Source: Bondarzewia mesenterica
Taxonomy: Eukaryota; Basidiomycota; Agaricomycetes; Russulales; Bondarzewiaceae
Direction: 5' to 3'
DNA: 24,586 bases
Assembly: GCA_004802705.1 (NCBI GenBank)
Contig: SGPL01000496.1
Location: forward strand, 1-24,586
The notes beneath the pieces were generated by a model. It had not been told where the DNA came from. It ran no database searches and saw nothing but the letters and a program-made list of their open reading frames with translations. Positions 7,644 through 16,993 of the stretch are shown here, one piece after another (positions within the stretch are counted from its first letter, which is position 1; the number at the start of each line of letters is the position of its first letter). A program made the translations under genes and the position numbers.

Positions 7644-10610
7644 TTAAGCGCAGGGTGGGGTGGTCGGTACGGGTGGTGCAGCGGATGCTGGTATTTTGAT
7701 CGTCAATTTCACAAGTTCGTTGGGGTCGGTTTTCTTTGCGATCCAAGCGTCGAGCGCGGTACAGTCTTCCAACTCCGAGCCCGGCAACCAATGAACGTCT
7801 TCATCACCCCAACCTCTCCAACGGACCAAGTATTGGAGGCCGCGTCCTCGGCGTCGTTCGTCCACGATCGAGTCGATTTCCCATTCAGCGGGGCCATCGG
7901 GGGAGAGGATAGGTCCAGGACGCGCAAGGTGTCGTGAGGGGTAAGCGGAGTCGTTGTTGTTGTGGAAAGGCCGTAGCAGCGAGGCATGAAAGGTGGAGAA
8001 CGTGTTAGTATTATCTGGTAGGTCTAACGTGTACGTACTGCATTCCGGATGGGCGTGGATAACTTTGTAAGGTCCGTCGAAACGGGGCATAAACTTCGCG
8101 ATGCGAGATTTGTCTTGTGCTTGGTAATCACGGCGGCGGTGGAATGTGGATAACAGAACGCGATCGCCGATGGAGAATTGAGGCTCGGCAGCGCGACGAC
8201 GATTTGCGGAGTCAGCCTGGGAGAGTTTGGCATTGAGCAGGTTGTCGTGAGCTTCCTGAGCATCCGCGAGGATTCGCTGGATTGTTTGAGTGGCAGATTT
8301 GGCGGAATTGTTGTCAGTGGAAGTAGTGGTTAACGGAGTGAGTGGTGGGATTAGACGGGGGCTGCGGCCCATGCGGAGCTGGAAAGGCGAGAAGCCAGTA
8401 GATGCGTTGACAGAATTCATGATGTGAAAACGCACCAAGGGCAGTGCACGAACCCAACCCTTTTGTTGGTGGTTGACATGGAAATGCAAGCACTGGTTGA
8501 TTGTTTTATTTGTGCGCTCGCTGGAGCTGTCAGTCTGTGGATGGAAGGAGGAGGACATTTTCAGTTTAACACCACACAATCGTTGCAGTGCTCGCCAGAA
8601 GGCAGACACGAAGAGTTTGTCATGGTCGGAGACAATTTCCAAAGGTAGTCCGTTATCACAATACCAATGATCAAAAAATAATGCGGCAAACTTTTCGGCA
8701 GAAATATTGGTGTGAGTGGGGATGATGCGGATGTCAGCACCAGTGCGGTCAGTCATCGTGACGATAGAGTTGAAACCACGATCTTCTGGGAGAGGGCCAA
8801 TGAAGTCAATCGCTACCGAGTCACCGCGACTTTCAGGGATCGGAAGGGGGTGGAGCGGGCCTGCGGGGCGTGTGGTTGGTGACTTGTTGCGTTGGCAAGT
8901 GGGGCAGGATGGGACATATCCGTTTTGAATGTCGTTACGCATACCGGGCCAGTAGTAGGAATCACGTAGGGTAGCGTAAGACTTATCAGAGCTGAAGTGT
9001 CCAAGTGCATCGTGCGCAAGTTGGAAGAGCATTTCACGAATGTGGGGAACACGAGGGACGACCAGCCGTTTGCCAACGAAGAGTAGGCCATCAGAGCAGG
9101 TGGCTCCAGGGATGCTGGCGAGGTTGCGTTGCAGCTTTTGGCACCATGGGTCGACATCATAGCCAGCGCGGATGTCAGTGAGGGTTGTGGGATCAGCGGA
9201 GATATTCAGAATAGAGCAGATGGGGGGAATGCTAGTGAGAGGAGCGAGACCGAACAGAGAAACAAAAAGATCGAGCGGGCGTGATGCAAGGGAGACGGAG
9301 GCGATTCGCGCAGTTGGTGGAGGCATAGGTCCATCGGGAGGAAGGCGAGAGAGAGCATCTGCGACCGTATTCTCAGCACCGGGAACATATTCGATCTTGT
9401 AGCTGTACTGGGAGAGGAACTCTTGCCATCGTGCTTGGCGATGGGACAAGTCACGTTGGCTCGCGAAGTTTTCTAGAGTGTGATGGTTAGTGCGGACGAT
9501 GAACGGCATACCAAGTAAATCTGTTCGGAAAACCTCGAGCGCGCGAACAATAGCGAGAAGTTCCTTTTCATGTACAGGGTAGTTCAAGGCAGGGCCGGAG
9601 AGTTGCATGCTGTCGAAAGTGACTGGGCGTGCAGTTTCCCATGTTTCACCCCAAGAGAGCACAGAACCTGTGCGCCAATCACTGGCGTCGCATGTTACAA
9701 AAATCTTATTTGAACTTGAGTTTTCGTGATCAATAATCGTGAGACATTCACGGCTAACGACCAGCTGTTTGATGGCGTCAAATGCACGTTGCGACGTGTC
9801 ATCCCACCCTGGCCAACATTTGTTAGCTTCGAGAGATGTCAAGGGTGTCAGAACGTGCGTGAACTCTGCAAGTTGTGGCAAGAAAACTGCAATGTAACGA
9901 ACAAGTTCGAGGAAGGACCGAACATCGTGGGCGGAGCGAGGGGTCGGCCAATCGAGAATTCGTTCAACTTTTTGGCCATCCGCTTCCAAGCCGCGTGCAG
10001 AAATTGTATGCCCTAAGAAGTTCAGTTCCTCGAGAAAGAGGGAGGTTTTCTTCGGAGAGCAATATAAACTGGCCTCACAGAGAGCCTGCAGAATGAGCGA
10101 AACATTCTGTACATGTTCTTCGATAGTTTGCGACCAAATGATTATGTCGTCGAGGTATACATGGCAAATTTTACCTATGTAAGGACAGAGTGCTGATGAC
10201 ATCCGGCGCTGATGGGTCGCGGGGGCATTGCGACCACCTATGGGCATAACTGTCCACTCGTAGAGGCCGAAAGGTGTAGTAACAGCGGTGAGGTGGATGT
10301 CGTCGGGGTGGACACGGGTCTGAAAAAATGAGTTAGTCATATCCATTTTACCCCAGATTTTCCCCTTCGCGCAGTCGGCGAGAATGTCGTTGATGCGAGG
10401 TAACGGGTGATTCTCGGGGATAGTAAATTTGTTGATTTCACGATAGTCGTTCACCCAGCGTGGCAGTGCCGAGGGATCAGCTTTGGGAATAACGAATGAT
10501 GGTGAAGCGAAGGCACTCGAAGATGGGCGGATACGGCCGTTAGCAATGTGTTGTTGCAATAGAGTGTGCCAAGCTTCGCGGTACTTGCGCGGGCAATTGT
10601 AAGAACACAT
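7644..10610 (-). CDS. pol: Retrotransposon pol: reverse transcriptase, RNase H, integrase, chromodomain (988 codons)
   Basis: An uninterrupted frame. The reverse transcriptase has motif A KMDMTNSFF (Asp90) and the catalytic YLDD at 152-155. The block usually read MG-L-RNAP is IGGRNAP at 124-130. RNase H shows CDAS (Asp308), HEKELLAI (Glu350) and ADALSR (Asp418), but the third acidic site reads RTNHHTLE (Asn375) where TDH is expected, so the nuclease is probably crippled. Integrase has an H-x4-H (533/538) and C-x2-C (569/572) zinc site and a DD35E core at Asp602, Asp662, Glu698. The chromodomain covers about 908-959 (EWEIDSIVDERRRG...YLVRWRGW). The first ATG at 10610 lies nine codons after an in-frame TGA at 10638-10640, so pol was formerly fused to gag-protease or is reached by read-through. 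Confidence 0.93.
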   Translation of the reverse strand: MCSYNCPRKYREAWHTLLQQHIANGRIRPSSSAFASPSFVIPKADPSALPRWVNDYREINKFTIPENHPLPRINDILADCAKGKIWGKMDMTNSFFQTRVHPDDIHLTAVTTPFGLYEWTVMPIGGRNAPATHQRRMSSALCPYIGKICHVYLDDIIIWSQTIEEHVQNVSLILQALCEASLYCSPKKTSLFLEELNFLGHTISARGLEADGQKVERILDWPTPRSAHDVRSFLELVRYIAVFLPQLAEFTHVLTPLTSLEANKCWPGWDDTSQRAFDAIKQLVVSRECLTIIDHENSSSNKIFVTCDASDWRTGSVLSWGETWETARPVTFDSMQLSGPALNYPVHEKELLAIVRALEVFRTDLLGMPFIVRTNHHTLENFASQRDLSHRQARWQEFLSQYSYKIEYVPGAENTVADALSRLPPDGPMPPPTARIASVSLASRPLDLFVSLFGLAPLTSIPPICSILNISADPTTLTDIRAGYDVDPWCQKLQRNLASIPGATCSDGLLFVGKRLVVPRVPHIREMLFQLAHDALGHFSSDKSYATLRDSYYWPGMRNDIQNGYVPSCPTCQRNKSPTTRPAGPLHPLPIPESRGDSVAIDFIGPLPEDRGFNSIVTMTDRTGADIRIIPTHTNISAEKFAALFFDHWYCDNGLPLEIVSDHDKLFVSAFWRALQRLCGVKLKMSSSFHPQTDSSSERTNKTINQCLHFHVNHQQKGWVRALPLVRFHIMNSVNASTGFSPFQLRMGRSPRLIPPLTPLTTTSTDNNSAKSATQTIQRILADAQEAHDNLLNAKLSQADSANRRRAAEPQFSIGDRVLLSTFHRRRDYQAQDKSRIAKFMPRFDGPYKVIHAHPECSTYTLDLPDNTNTFSTFHASLLRPFHNNNDSAYPSRHLARPGPILSPDGPAEWEIDSIVDERRRGRGLQYLVRWRGWGDEDVHWLPGSELEDCTALDAWIAKKTDPNELVKLTIKIPASAAPPVPTTPPCA

Positions 10611-10637
10611 TTTGATGGTTTGTAACCCTTCACACAG

Positions 10638-12398
10638 TCAGATGCGGTGGTAGATGTCGGTAGGCAGATCCTCAGTGTGGGGAATATCTGCCGGAAAATG
10701 ATCAATAAATTTCTCGCGCATGCGGTGATCCAACTCGATAAGTTGATCGGCATGCGTGAGAGCTGCGAGCGTAGCAGAGACTGCTGCCATGAGGTCAGGC
10801 TGGAGAACGGGCTCACAGCGACGATTAATGAGGGCACGCTGACTAAGTAGTCGAGCAGAAAGCTCATTCATTACAAGGGTACGCGCGTCGTGGACAGACA
10901 GTGAGATGTTTGAGACAGGAACAGGAGCGGATGCAGGAGGGTGTAACAAGTCATACCCAGAGTCTTTGGAAACACAAGAGACAAATTCGTGATCCACAAC
11001 CATGCGGTTGTGTTTAAGAAAAGGGCCACCAAAAATGATAGGCAAACACAGGGAATCAGGTGCGACAAGTGCGCGAACTGTTCGAGAAGTATAAAGGAAA
11101 TCGGGGGATGATGCACGAAGCTTAACACAACAAGAAGCGAAAACAGGTGGAGAAAGCCGTGGAGGCGATGAGGCAGGAGACGATTGAGAGGCAACAGAAA
11201 CAGGAACAGAGGGTTCATCATCAGAAGAGAAGGCAAGGCCAAGAGGGATAGAAGACCTCAGGCGATGGGTGCGTAATCCGAGCTCGCGTACGAGAGATTC
11301 TCGGATCAGAACGAACTGTGAACCATCATCTATTAGTGCTGATATAGGCAGCAGATGATCGACCGCAGGTCCGTGGACCAGACATGACCAAATGAGAGAT
11401 GGTGTGGACAGGGGAGGCAAGGAGGGTGAAAGGGGAGGAGGTGAGATGGAGGGGAGAACAGAAGGGACGTACGAGTCCTCATCAGAGCCCTCAATCACGC
11501 CGGACCATTCCTCAGTCATAGGAAGAACAGCGGCAACACGCGCACGAGAAACGCTCGGCTTCGCATGGTCAGGAGCGCATTTACTGGTATCGACATCTGC
11601 TTGTGTCAACGTTTTGTAGGTCACCCCGAGTGGGAAACCATTTGTGCAAGATTTAGAGTCGTGATCGGTGTGGAACCTGCGACATTTAAAGCATCCGTTG
11701 TTGTCACGAAGGAGTGTTTTCTCGGCTTCCGTGAGCTTGGGAAGACGGGCGTTGGAGGTGTCGAACGGGGAGGCAGAGGTGATGGAGGTAGAGGGCTTTC
11801 GCGCAGAGCGGTCGACTTGGCCGGAGTTGGATCGAGAATCCGAGTGTCCCCAGGTTCGTTGTATGTGGTCATCGAGCTTAGCGACACGGTCCACCCAGGT
11901 ATGAAGTGGGAGGTCGATATCGAGGGGTTCGAGAAAGTATTGATGTGCGAGTTCCGTGTTGAACCCGGATTCGAGGGTGGCACAGATGGCGGCGTCAGAG
12001 AACCAATACTTAGAGCTGTGGAGGGCACTGTTCCAGAGGGAAATTTCCTCTTGCCAAGAGAGGAAGGAGGCGTTTCGGCCCTGGCACGCCTTCGTGATCT
12101 TGTTCCGAAGGTCGAGGTCCCAGTTGGAAGGGAGCCAGCATTCCTGAATTTTGGCATAGAGGTCATCAAAGGAAAGGGCGGTAAGAGTTGCACGGTTGAC
12201 GTCAATCCAGGCAATGACACGGAGATCCTCGAATGAACACAAGACACGGTCAGCTTGTTCTGCGTCAGGGATACGCTTGGTGGAGAAGAAGAAGCGGTAC
12301 CGGTTTCGCCACTGAATGAGGACAGTGGGAGTGATGCTGCCCTGCGAAACGATGGGCGCGTGGGTGCCATTCGGAGTACAGATAGCGGTAGCGGTCAT
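10638..12398 (-). CDS. gag-pro: Retrotransposon gag and protease (586 codons)
   Basis: The frame opens at an ATG (12398). Residues about 20-185 are a Ty3/gypsy-type capsid region (LIQWRNRYRFFF..., FLSWQEEISLWNSAL). A zinc knuckle of the variant form C-x2-C-x6-H-x4-C follows at 236-251. A Ser/Pro-rich linker leads to the aspartic protease, active site ALIDDGS (357-359) with downstream PIIFGGPFLKHN. The frame ends with LPTDIYHRI and a TGA at 10638-10640, in the same phase as pol. It makes the capsid and processes the polyprotein. Whether this ATG is the natural start or only the first one after an upstream stop is unclear. Confidence 0.9.
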   Translation of the reverse strand: MTATAICTPNGTHAPIVSQGSITPTVLIQWRNRYRFFFSTKRIPDAEQADRVLCSFEDLRVIAWIDVNRATLTALSFDDLYAKIQECWLPSNWDLDLRNKITKACQGRNASFLSWQEEISLWNSALHSSKYWFSDAAICATLESGFNTELAHQYFLEPLDIDLPLHTWVDRVAKLDDHIQRTWGHSDSRSNSGQVDRSARKPSTSITSASPFDTSNARLPKLTEAEKTLLRDNNGCFKCRRFHTDHDSKSCTNGFPLGVTYKTLTQADVDTSKCAPDHAKPSVSRARVAAVLPMTEEWSGVIEGSDEDSYVPSVLPSISPPPLSPSLPPLSTPSLIWSCLVHGPAVDHLLPISALIDDGSQFVLIRESLVRELGLRTHRLRSSIPLGLAFSSDDEPSVPVSVASQSSPASSPPRLSPPVFASCCVKLRASSPDFLYTSRTVRALVAPDSLCLPIIFGGPFLKHNRMVVDHEFVSCVSKDSGYDLLHPPASAPVPVSNISLSVHDARTLVMNELSARLLSQRALINRRCEPVLQPDLMAAVSATLAALTHADQLIELDHRMREKFIDHFPADIPHTEDLPTDIYHRI

Positions 12399-12410
12399 GT
12401 GGGGAGTTGG

Positions 12411-12737
12411 TCATTGGTACGGGGGTTCGTCATCGTCAGAGTCGTCGGAAATAGACAGGAGTGAAGGGATTGATGATGGTGAGGAGGGAGGTGATGATAG
12501 CGGGGACAAGGGGGAAACGGCAGCGGGTGCAACAACAGAGGAATCAAAAGCAGAAGCGAGAGCGGACGAAAGAGAGGACAGTTCAGAAGGCGGGAAGTCA
12601 GATGTTGACAGCAGAGTAGGCAACGGTACAGATCGTTCACGTGCACTTGCCGCAGGTAGCGGCGTGGAGGAACGAGTAGAACGGAGGGTAGGCAGGGTGG
12701 GCGGAAGTTGGTGATTACACCGACGTGAGGATGTCAA
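12411..12737 (-). pseudogene. In-frame Ser/Pro-rich leader of gag, cut off by a TGA
   Basis: About 108 codons in the same phase as gag-protease, ending in PPYQ then TGA (12411-12413), then four codons (PTPH) and the gag ATG. The composition (Ser/Pro-rich, then an acidic SDDSDDDE patch) looks coding. It has no ATG of its own: the first in-frame initiator-like codon is TTG, beside the LTR. Either it was the N-terminus of gag and has lost both its start and a Trp or Arg codon, or it is an untranslated leader that happens to be open. Confidence 0.45.
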
Positions 12738-12745
12738 AAAAAAAG

Positions 12746-13076
12746 TGTAGAGGCGCTTTGTAAGTGGCCTCGCACTGATCGCACGGGGAGGGACAGGTCA
12801 CGAATGTGTGATTGCGGAGAACAGGGACTCAAGTCGAGATACAGAGAAGTAGAGAACGGGGGAAAGAGAAGGTAGTGAGTGAATATAGTAGACGACGAGA
12901 GGGTCCTTTTATACAGCAAGCATTGTCCAAATATAGTGAGACCAGTAAGCACGATACGGAGCGGGAACGCGAGGTAAGTGTCAAGCAGTGTCAAGCGTAG
13001 GCATATGGACAAAAGGAGAGTGTCGTGTCCGCCCGATATGGGGAATGTGGTGGTGTGTTGTGAGCCAGAGCTTACA
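12746..13076 (-). repeat. 5' LTR (right), 331 bp
   Basis: It is identical in length to the left LTR and differs at four sites. It carries the element's promoter. Immediately inside it lies a nine-base T run (element strand) in place of an obvious tRNA-complementary TGG primer site. Confidence 0.93.
12905..12913 (-). promoter_or_regulatory. TATA box in the 5' LTR
   Basis: TATAAAAGG on the element's strand, near the middle of the LTR, is in the expected position for the U3 promoter. The same sequence is at 7452-7460 in the other LTR. Confidence 0.65.
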
Positions 13077-13081
13077 GCGGA
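13077..13081. repeat. Target site duplication, right copy (GCGGA)
   Basis: It is identical to 7288-7292 and directly follows the right LTR. Confidence 0.92.
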
Positions 13082-13354
13082 ATGGAGAAAAGGGGTGCTG
13101 GTGGTGCCGGCGGAGGACGAGGACGAGGAAGAACTTTGAGGGAAGGAGAGCGCATAGGAGTGATGTTGGATGTACGGAAGTGTGAGAGGGGTCAAAGTCT
13201 AAGCGGAGAGATGTGGGTGAAGTAGAGGGTGCGTGGGAGTGTCGTTGGTGGTGGGCGGGAGACGGTCGAGCTCAGCGGACGACGTGGTGGTTTGTTTGGG
13301 TTTAGTGCAAAATATGGGTACGGATTGATTGGTATGGTGGTCAGAGGATACTAG

Positions 13355-13362
13355 TATATATA
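13355..13362. promoter_or_regulatory. TATATATA element near the retrotransposon insertion
   Basis: An eight-base TA run that could be a TATA box in either direction. On the minus strand it would point at the Pro/Ser-rich short frames that run up to the insertion point at 13081. No convincing gene was found on either side. Confidence 0.25.
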
Positions 13363-13371
13363 GGGTGGAAT

Positions 13372-13391
13372 GGGGTGGTGGTGGTGGTGGA
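13372..13391. repeat. GGT/TGG microsatellite
   Basis: A GGGGTGGTGGTGGTGGTGG run (about six trinucleotide units) following a G-rich stretch (13200-13300). Confidence 0.8.
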
Positions 13392-14490
13392 CAGGCTGGA
13401 GATTGGAAGCTCGGTGGTAGTCCACCTGACCGTCATGGTCACAGAATCACGGCAACATGAATTGCCTGGCGTACCTCGAGAAGTACTAAGACCCGCTTCT
13501 AAGATACCATCGATACAGGGAGCAAGGATAACGAGATGTTGCACCCGTCAGACATCGCTGCGTGAACACGATCATGATCTATCGTAATCCTCCCATGATA
13601 AAAGATACAGGCACCTGCGAACGTGAGCATCCCGGGATTGCGTGATTCAATGGCCCAGTCGGCACACCGTATTGTCCGTCGTCGATTTCTATTTCTGAAA
13701 GCCAATCGGATGATAGCGGGATATCGACCAGTCCAGCATACTGCGTAGCGCTGTCGAAGCGTGTCCCTAACGATACCCAGGCCTCGAAGAATGACTCGGG
13801 TCCAGAGTGAGGCCCCTCCCTTTCCCCAGAAAACCTGGTACAGCTTTTTGTTTGATTCTTGCACTGCCGTCACATCATATCTCTAGTGTGCCGACCGTTG
13901 CGAATCGCCTATACAAGTCTTGCACCGTGTACGCACTGCTATCCGCTTATGAGAGGAGTTTGGATCGAACCTAATGCCAGATGGCTCCGCGAAGTTTGTT
14001 CAAATCACGCTCCGGCTGGCTAAGCGACGTTAAGCGAACTGATTTCCGTCTGGAAAGGGGGGGTCGACCCATCTTTTAGAACTGGGACTCTGCTCTGACT
14101 TCCCACGGTGGCATTTTTGAGCCGAATCTTCGGTCGATCAGGTTTAGAAATGTTTCTAAATCCTTACAAGAAGTCATCCAGCACCTTGATCCTGTGTGGA
14201 GTGGTCCCGGAACTTGCCTGAGCGGCGTTCATTTGATCTCGGTCGTCCCGTCAACCGTACAGTATTGTTGAACGTTGAACGCCGTGGATTATCAATTCAG
14301 TTCACTTCTGATCATCATAATGCGCCCTATTTCCAGCGTGTCTGATACTATCATGATCCTGACTCCTACGTGCCCTTCTCTCGGGGGAGATACTGTGTCG
14401 AGAATTTTCTGCTAAAGGGTCTCAAGGCGTGTGTCGGCGTATAGATTCAACAGTACTAACTGAACAGCTTCGTGCTGTATCCCCACCAAG
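13392..14490. other. Gene-free stretch
   Basis: The only long frame is a 124-codon minus-strand one at 13499-13873, with no recognisable domain and no intron structure. Nothing else is supportable. The last part must contain the promoter of the DUF6534 gene. Confidence 0.4.
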
Positions 14491-16490
14491 ATGTCCTGCC
14501 CTGCGCCTGTTGAGAACCCCTTCATCCTCAACATCTCGTCCACCTATGGTTCTATGTTATTTGGCTCCTTTCTTTCTTGTGCAGTATGGGGGGCATCAAG
14601 CTTGCAGACGTGAGTTTGTCCCGTTTGATTCTGTTTATCGATGCTCAATCTAGCTTAGCTTTTTCTACTTTATGAAGTGCGTATAACTTCGCACGCGATG
14701 CCATTCACGGTCGTCCACATAGCTGAACTTTGTCAAAGCTACGAGTCCGATCCCTTGTCTTTGAAGATTCTTGTGAGCTAATTACATGTTTACTCTGAGT
14801 CATTTTTGATTTTCGCCACAGGTCACTGTCCTGTGGTGAGTAGATGGATAAAGTGGAGCACTCTTTTTAATGCTAAAGTTTCCACTCCTCTGATAGGATC
14901 CTCGACACGGCAGATGAGATTCTCATCATAAAACCGAGTGAATATTACGGTCTTATTTCCCAACGCAATACATTCACCATTATGACCTGCTCAGATTGGC
15001 GTTGCCTTATATTGGAATATGGCCGGATTGGTTGTCTCCCAAATAGCGCGCCGTACGTGCCGATCCAACTGATGGCCATTAGGAGTCCACTTACACACTC
15101 GCACTTACAGGGAATTGATGGTCAGTATCAACGTTCCTCCCGCGTGCTTAGTTTCACAGAGTTTCTTCCTGTATAGCATCGCATCTGGGTTGAGGTACGT
15201 CTGCTCCAATCCAGGCACATTCGTCGCTTGCCCGCTCAATCCGCCGAACAGTCGATAGTTGTCTTTGCAGTCCAATTGTACTTTATCCGGCGCATTTATT
15301 TGTGTAAGTAAAATCTCACAAGGTCGTTTTCCGGTACCCCATTCAAGACTTGTGTGCAGTTACCAAGAAAAAACGGCTCTTCCCGGCCTGTTTGGTACTT
15401 CTGTCTCCCTTCTATGGCGAAATTTACCGTGCTGATATCATACTGACAGGTCCTTCTCTCTTCGTGGCAAATGGGTCAGTAACGTTTTCTCTGCACCAGC
15501 GACGTTTCACTTGTCTAATTTGATGGGCTTCTCAGTTGGAACGGTCGGTACGTATTCACGTTACCCAGAATCCCACAGATAATCTCAACTCGATCATGCG
15601 ACTGTAGTCTACCTCATTTATGGGTGCGTCTTGATCGCGACCCTGTCATCAACGAATTCGACTTACCCTCTGAAAGATATGGAAGCACTCTGGCAGCTCT
15701 CTCAACCCATCTTGAAGTCGTAAGTCTTAGGCGTGCCACGATGTCCTGTAAGCGTCTCAAATGTATGTGCAGGGTATCAACATATCTCTGCGAGTTGCCG
15801 CAGTCGTCGTCGACGTCGCCGTTACTATCACCATGGTTCATCTTTTGGTTCGACAGGGTCCACCATCATTCGGGAGGTAAGCTCGACGTCTACTCCCGCG
15901 CCCGCGTTAGCGGCGGCTTACCGACACGGTCGAACAGATCCAGGAGAATGGTTAACCGCCTTCTGCTGATTATAATTAATAGCGGCATGGCAACTGCGGT
16001 CATCTCAACCATTGTCCTCATACTGGTGTGTGTTGAGTGGGGCTCATTCAAAGTGCTCGATCTGATATGGTTCAATAGCTTGCCGTGCGGCCNAACGACC
16101 TCTACTATGGCATGGTGGAGTTCATGCTCTGCTCGTTGTACTTTAGCACCTTTTTTAGCTAACCTGAACGCAAGACNCTACATCAAAGGGGAAGGAGGGA
16201 TTACGATAATCTCAAATTTTGCGCAGGATAGAGGGAATGACGNGCTCCCTTTTTCATCGATGGCCAACCATGGCGAGTCCATGGCCTTGGAGGACATCGG
16301 CAGGCGCACTGCCCAGGTAATCCTCCGTGCATTCGTATGCGAGACATGCATTGACGCGCTGGGTCCACAGGACTCCGGAGTAGTCATCAAGATTCAAACC
16401 GACACAGATATCATGGCGGATACTTCTNGTAGTACTGTGCCTTACCCCTCCGATCCCCTCAAGGTTAGCAATGGCGATTTNTTAGTTTGA
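14491..16490 (+). CDS. DUF6534-like multi-pass membrane protein, intron-rich; middle exons uncertain
   Basis: The ATG at 14491 (CACCAAGATG context) starts a peptide with NPFILNISSTYGSMLFGSFLSCAVWG, the first helix of the DUF6534 family, a basidiomycete-expanded family of membrane proteins of unknown role. Exons that join in phase: 14491-14609, 14659-14676, 14739-14772, 14822-14835, from 14897 (LDTADEILIIKPSEYYG), then one ending 15303 (VQLYFIRRIYL), 15773-15876 (VAAVVVDVAVTITMVHLL), 15938-16025 (MVNRLLLIIINSG), 16079-16316 (NDLYYG...LNAR) and 16371-16490, a polar tail ending in TGA. Exon 16079-16316 is one base too long; dropping one T from the T6 run at 16151-16156 gives exactly 79 codons. 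A phase clash before 15773 hints at another indel. These could be sequencing errors, since Ns are common here, or early decay. The 14950-15700 model is not settled. Confidence 0.65.
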
Positions 16491-16993
16491 TGCCAGGAGT
16501 CGTGACTGGTCATCACAGAACCGTGATGTTCTGTAGTTTTGATCTTAGGGTGTTGGGAAGTGGAGATATTTATGCTTGTTGTATCAGTGGTTTAGACGCG
16601 ATGTGTTGAGGTCTACTATGTTTTCTCGGATGTAGTTACATGTAATACGTTCACATTGGGGGGTCGGACCCCCCATCCAATGCCGCTTTTCTAATCCACG
16701 GANAAAACTCGTACATCGGTGCTATTTCCTACGATACAGTTTGAAGACTGAGTACTGATCAGTCAACTGCGTCTGGTTATCAGCAACCGGGAGAACTTTT
16801 GAAACGTAAAAATGCACATTCAGGATGGCGAGACTAGCGACGTCGGAAGCGTACAACAGGACTTGAAACGCCGACGGGGTAAGAAATCATGCATGTACAA
16901 GATAAAAAGGGACGGAGACAGCCTGAGATTGTCATACAAAAACAAGATCAATTCCTTCCATTCTTCGATCCCAAATGGCATGTGTAATGCAGT
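16491..16993. other. Intergenic stretch between convergent genes
   Basis: No gene was recognised. It contains the hairpin at 16654-16682 and would hold the 3' ends of the DUF6534 gene and of the minus-strand hydrolase relic. Confidence 0.4.
16654..16682. repeat. G/C hairpin between convergent genes
   Basis: GGGGGGT-CGG-ACCCCCC forms a strong stem, extended outward by CATTGG paired with CCAATG across a two-base bulge. It lies about 165 bp past the DUF6534 stop. Its function is unknown. Confidence 0.6.

Larger units (their letters stand above)
7293..13076 (-). mobile_element. Complete Ty3/gypsy LTR retrotransposon with chromodomain (chromovirus), 5,784 bp
   Basis: Two 331-bp LTRs beginning TG and ending CA bound the element, which is flanked by a perfect 5-bp target duplication. 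Coding order on the minus strand is gag, protease, reverse transcriptase, RNase H, integrase, chromodomain, the Ty3/gypsy chromovirus order. A polypurine tract abuts the 3' LTR. The LTRs differ at only four positions, all transitions, so insertion was recent. All coding lies in a single frame from 12737 to 7644, interrupted by TGA codons at 12411-12413 and 10638-10640. The copy is structurally complete but probably not autonomous. The chromodomain suggests targeting to modified histones. Confidence 0.95.

Noticed and set aside
11565..12236. 223-codon plus-strand open frame inside the retrotransposon
   Set aside because: It lies antisense to the well-supported gag coding sequence and has no domain; it is a shadow of the gag frame.
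12734..13195. Minus-strand frame crossing the 5' LTR border (153 codons)
   Set aside because: It begins with TTG, not ATG, and most of it is LTR sequence. Joining the flanks across the target site gives only very short frames with no motif, so a disrupted host gene is not supported.
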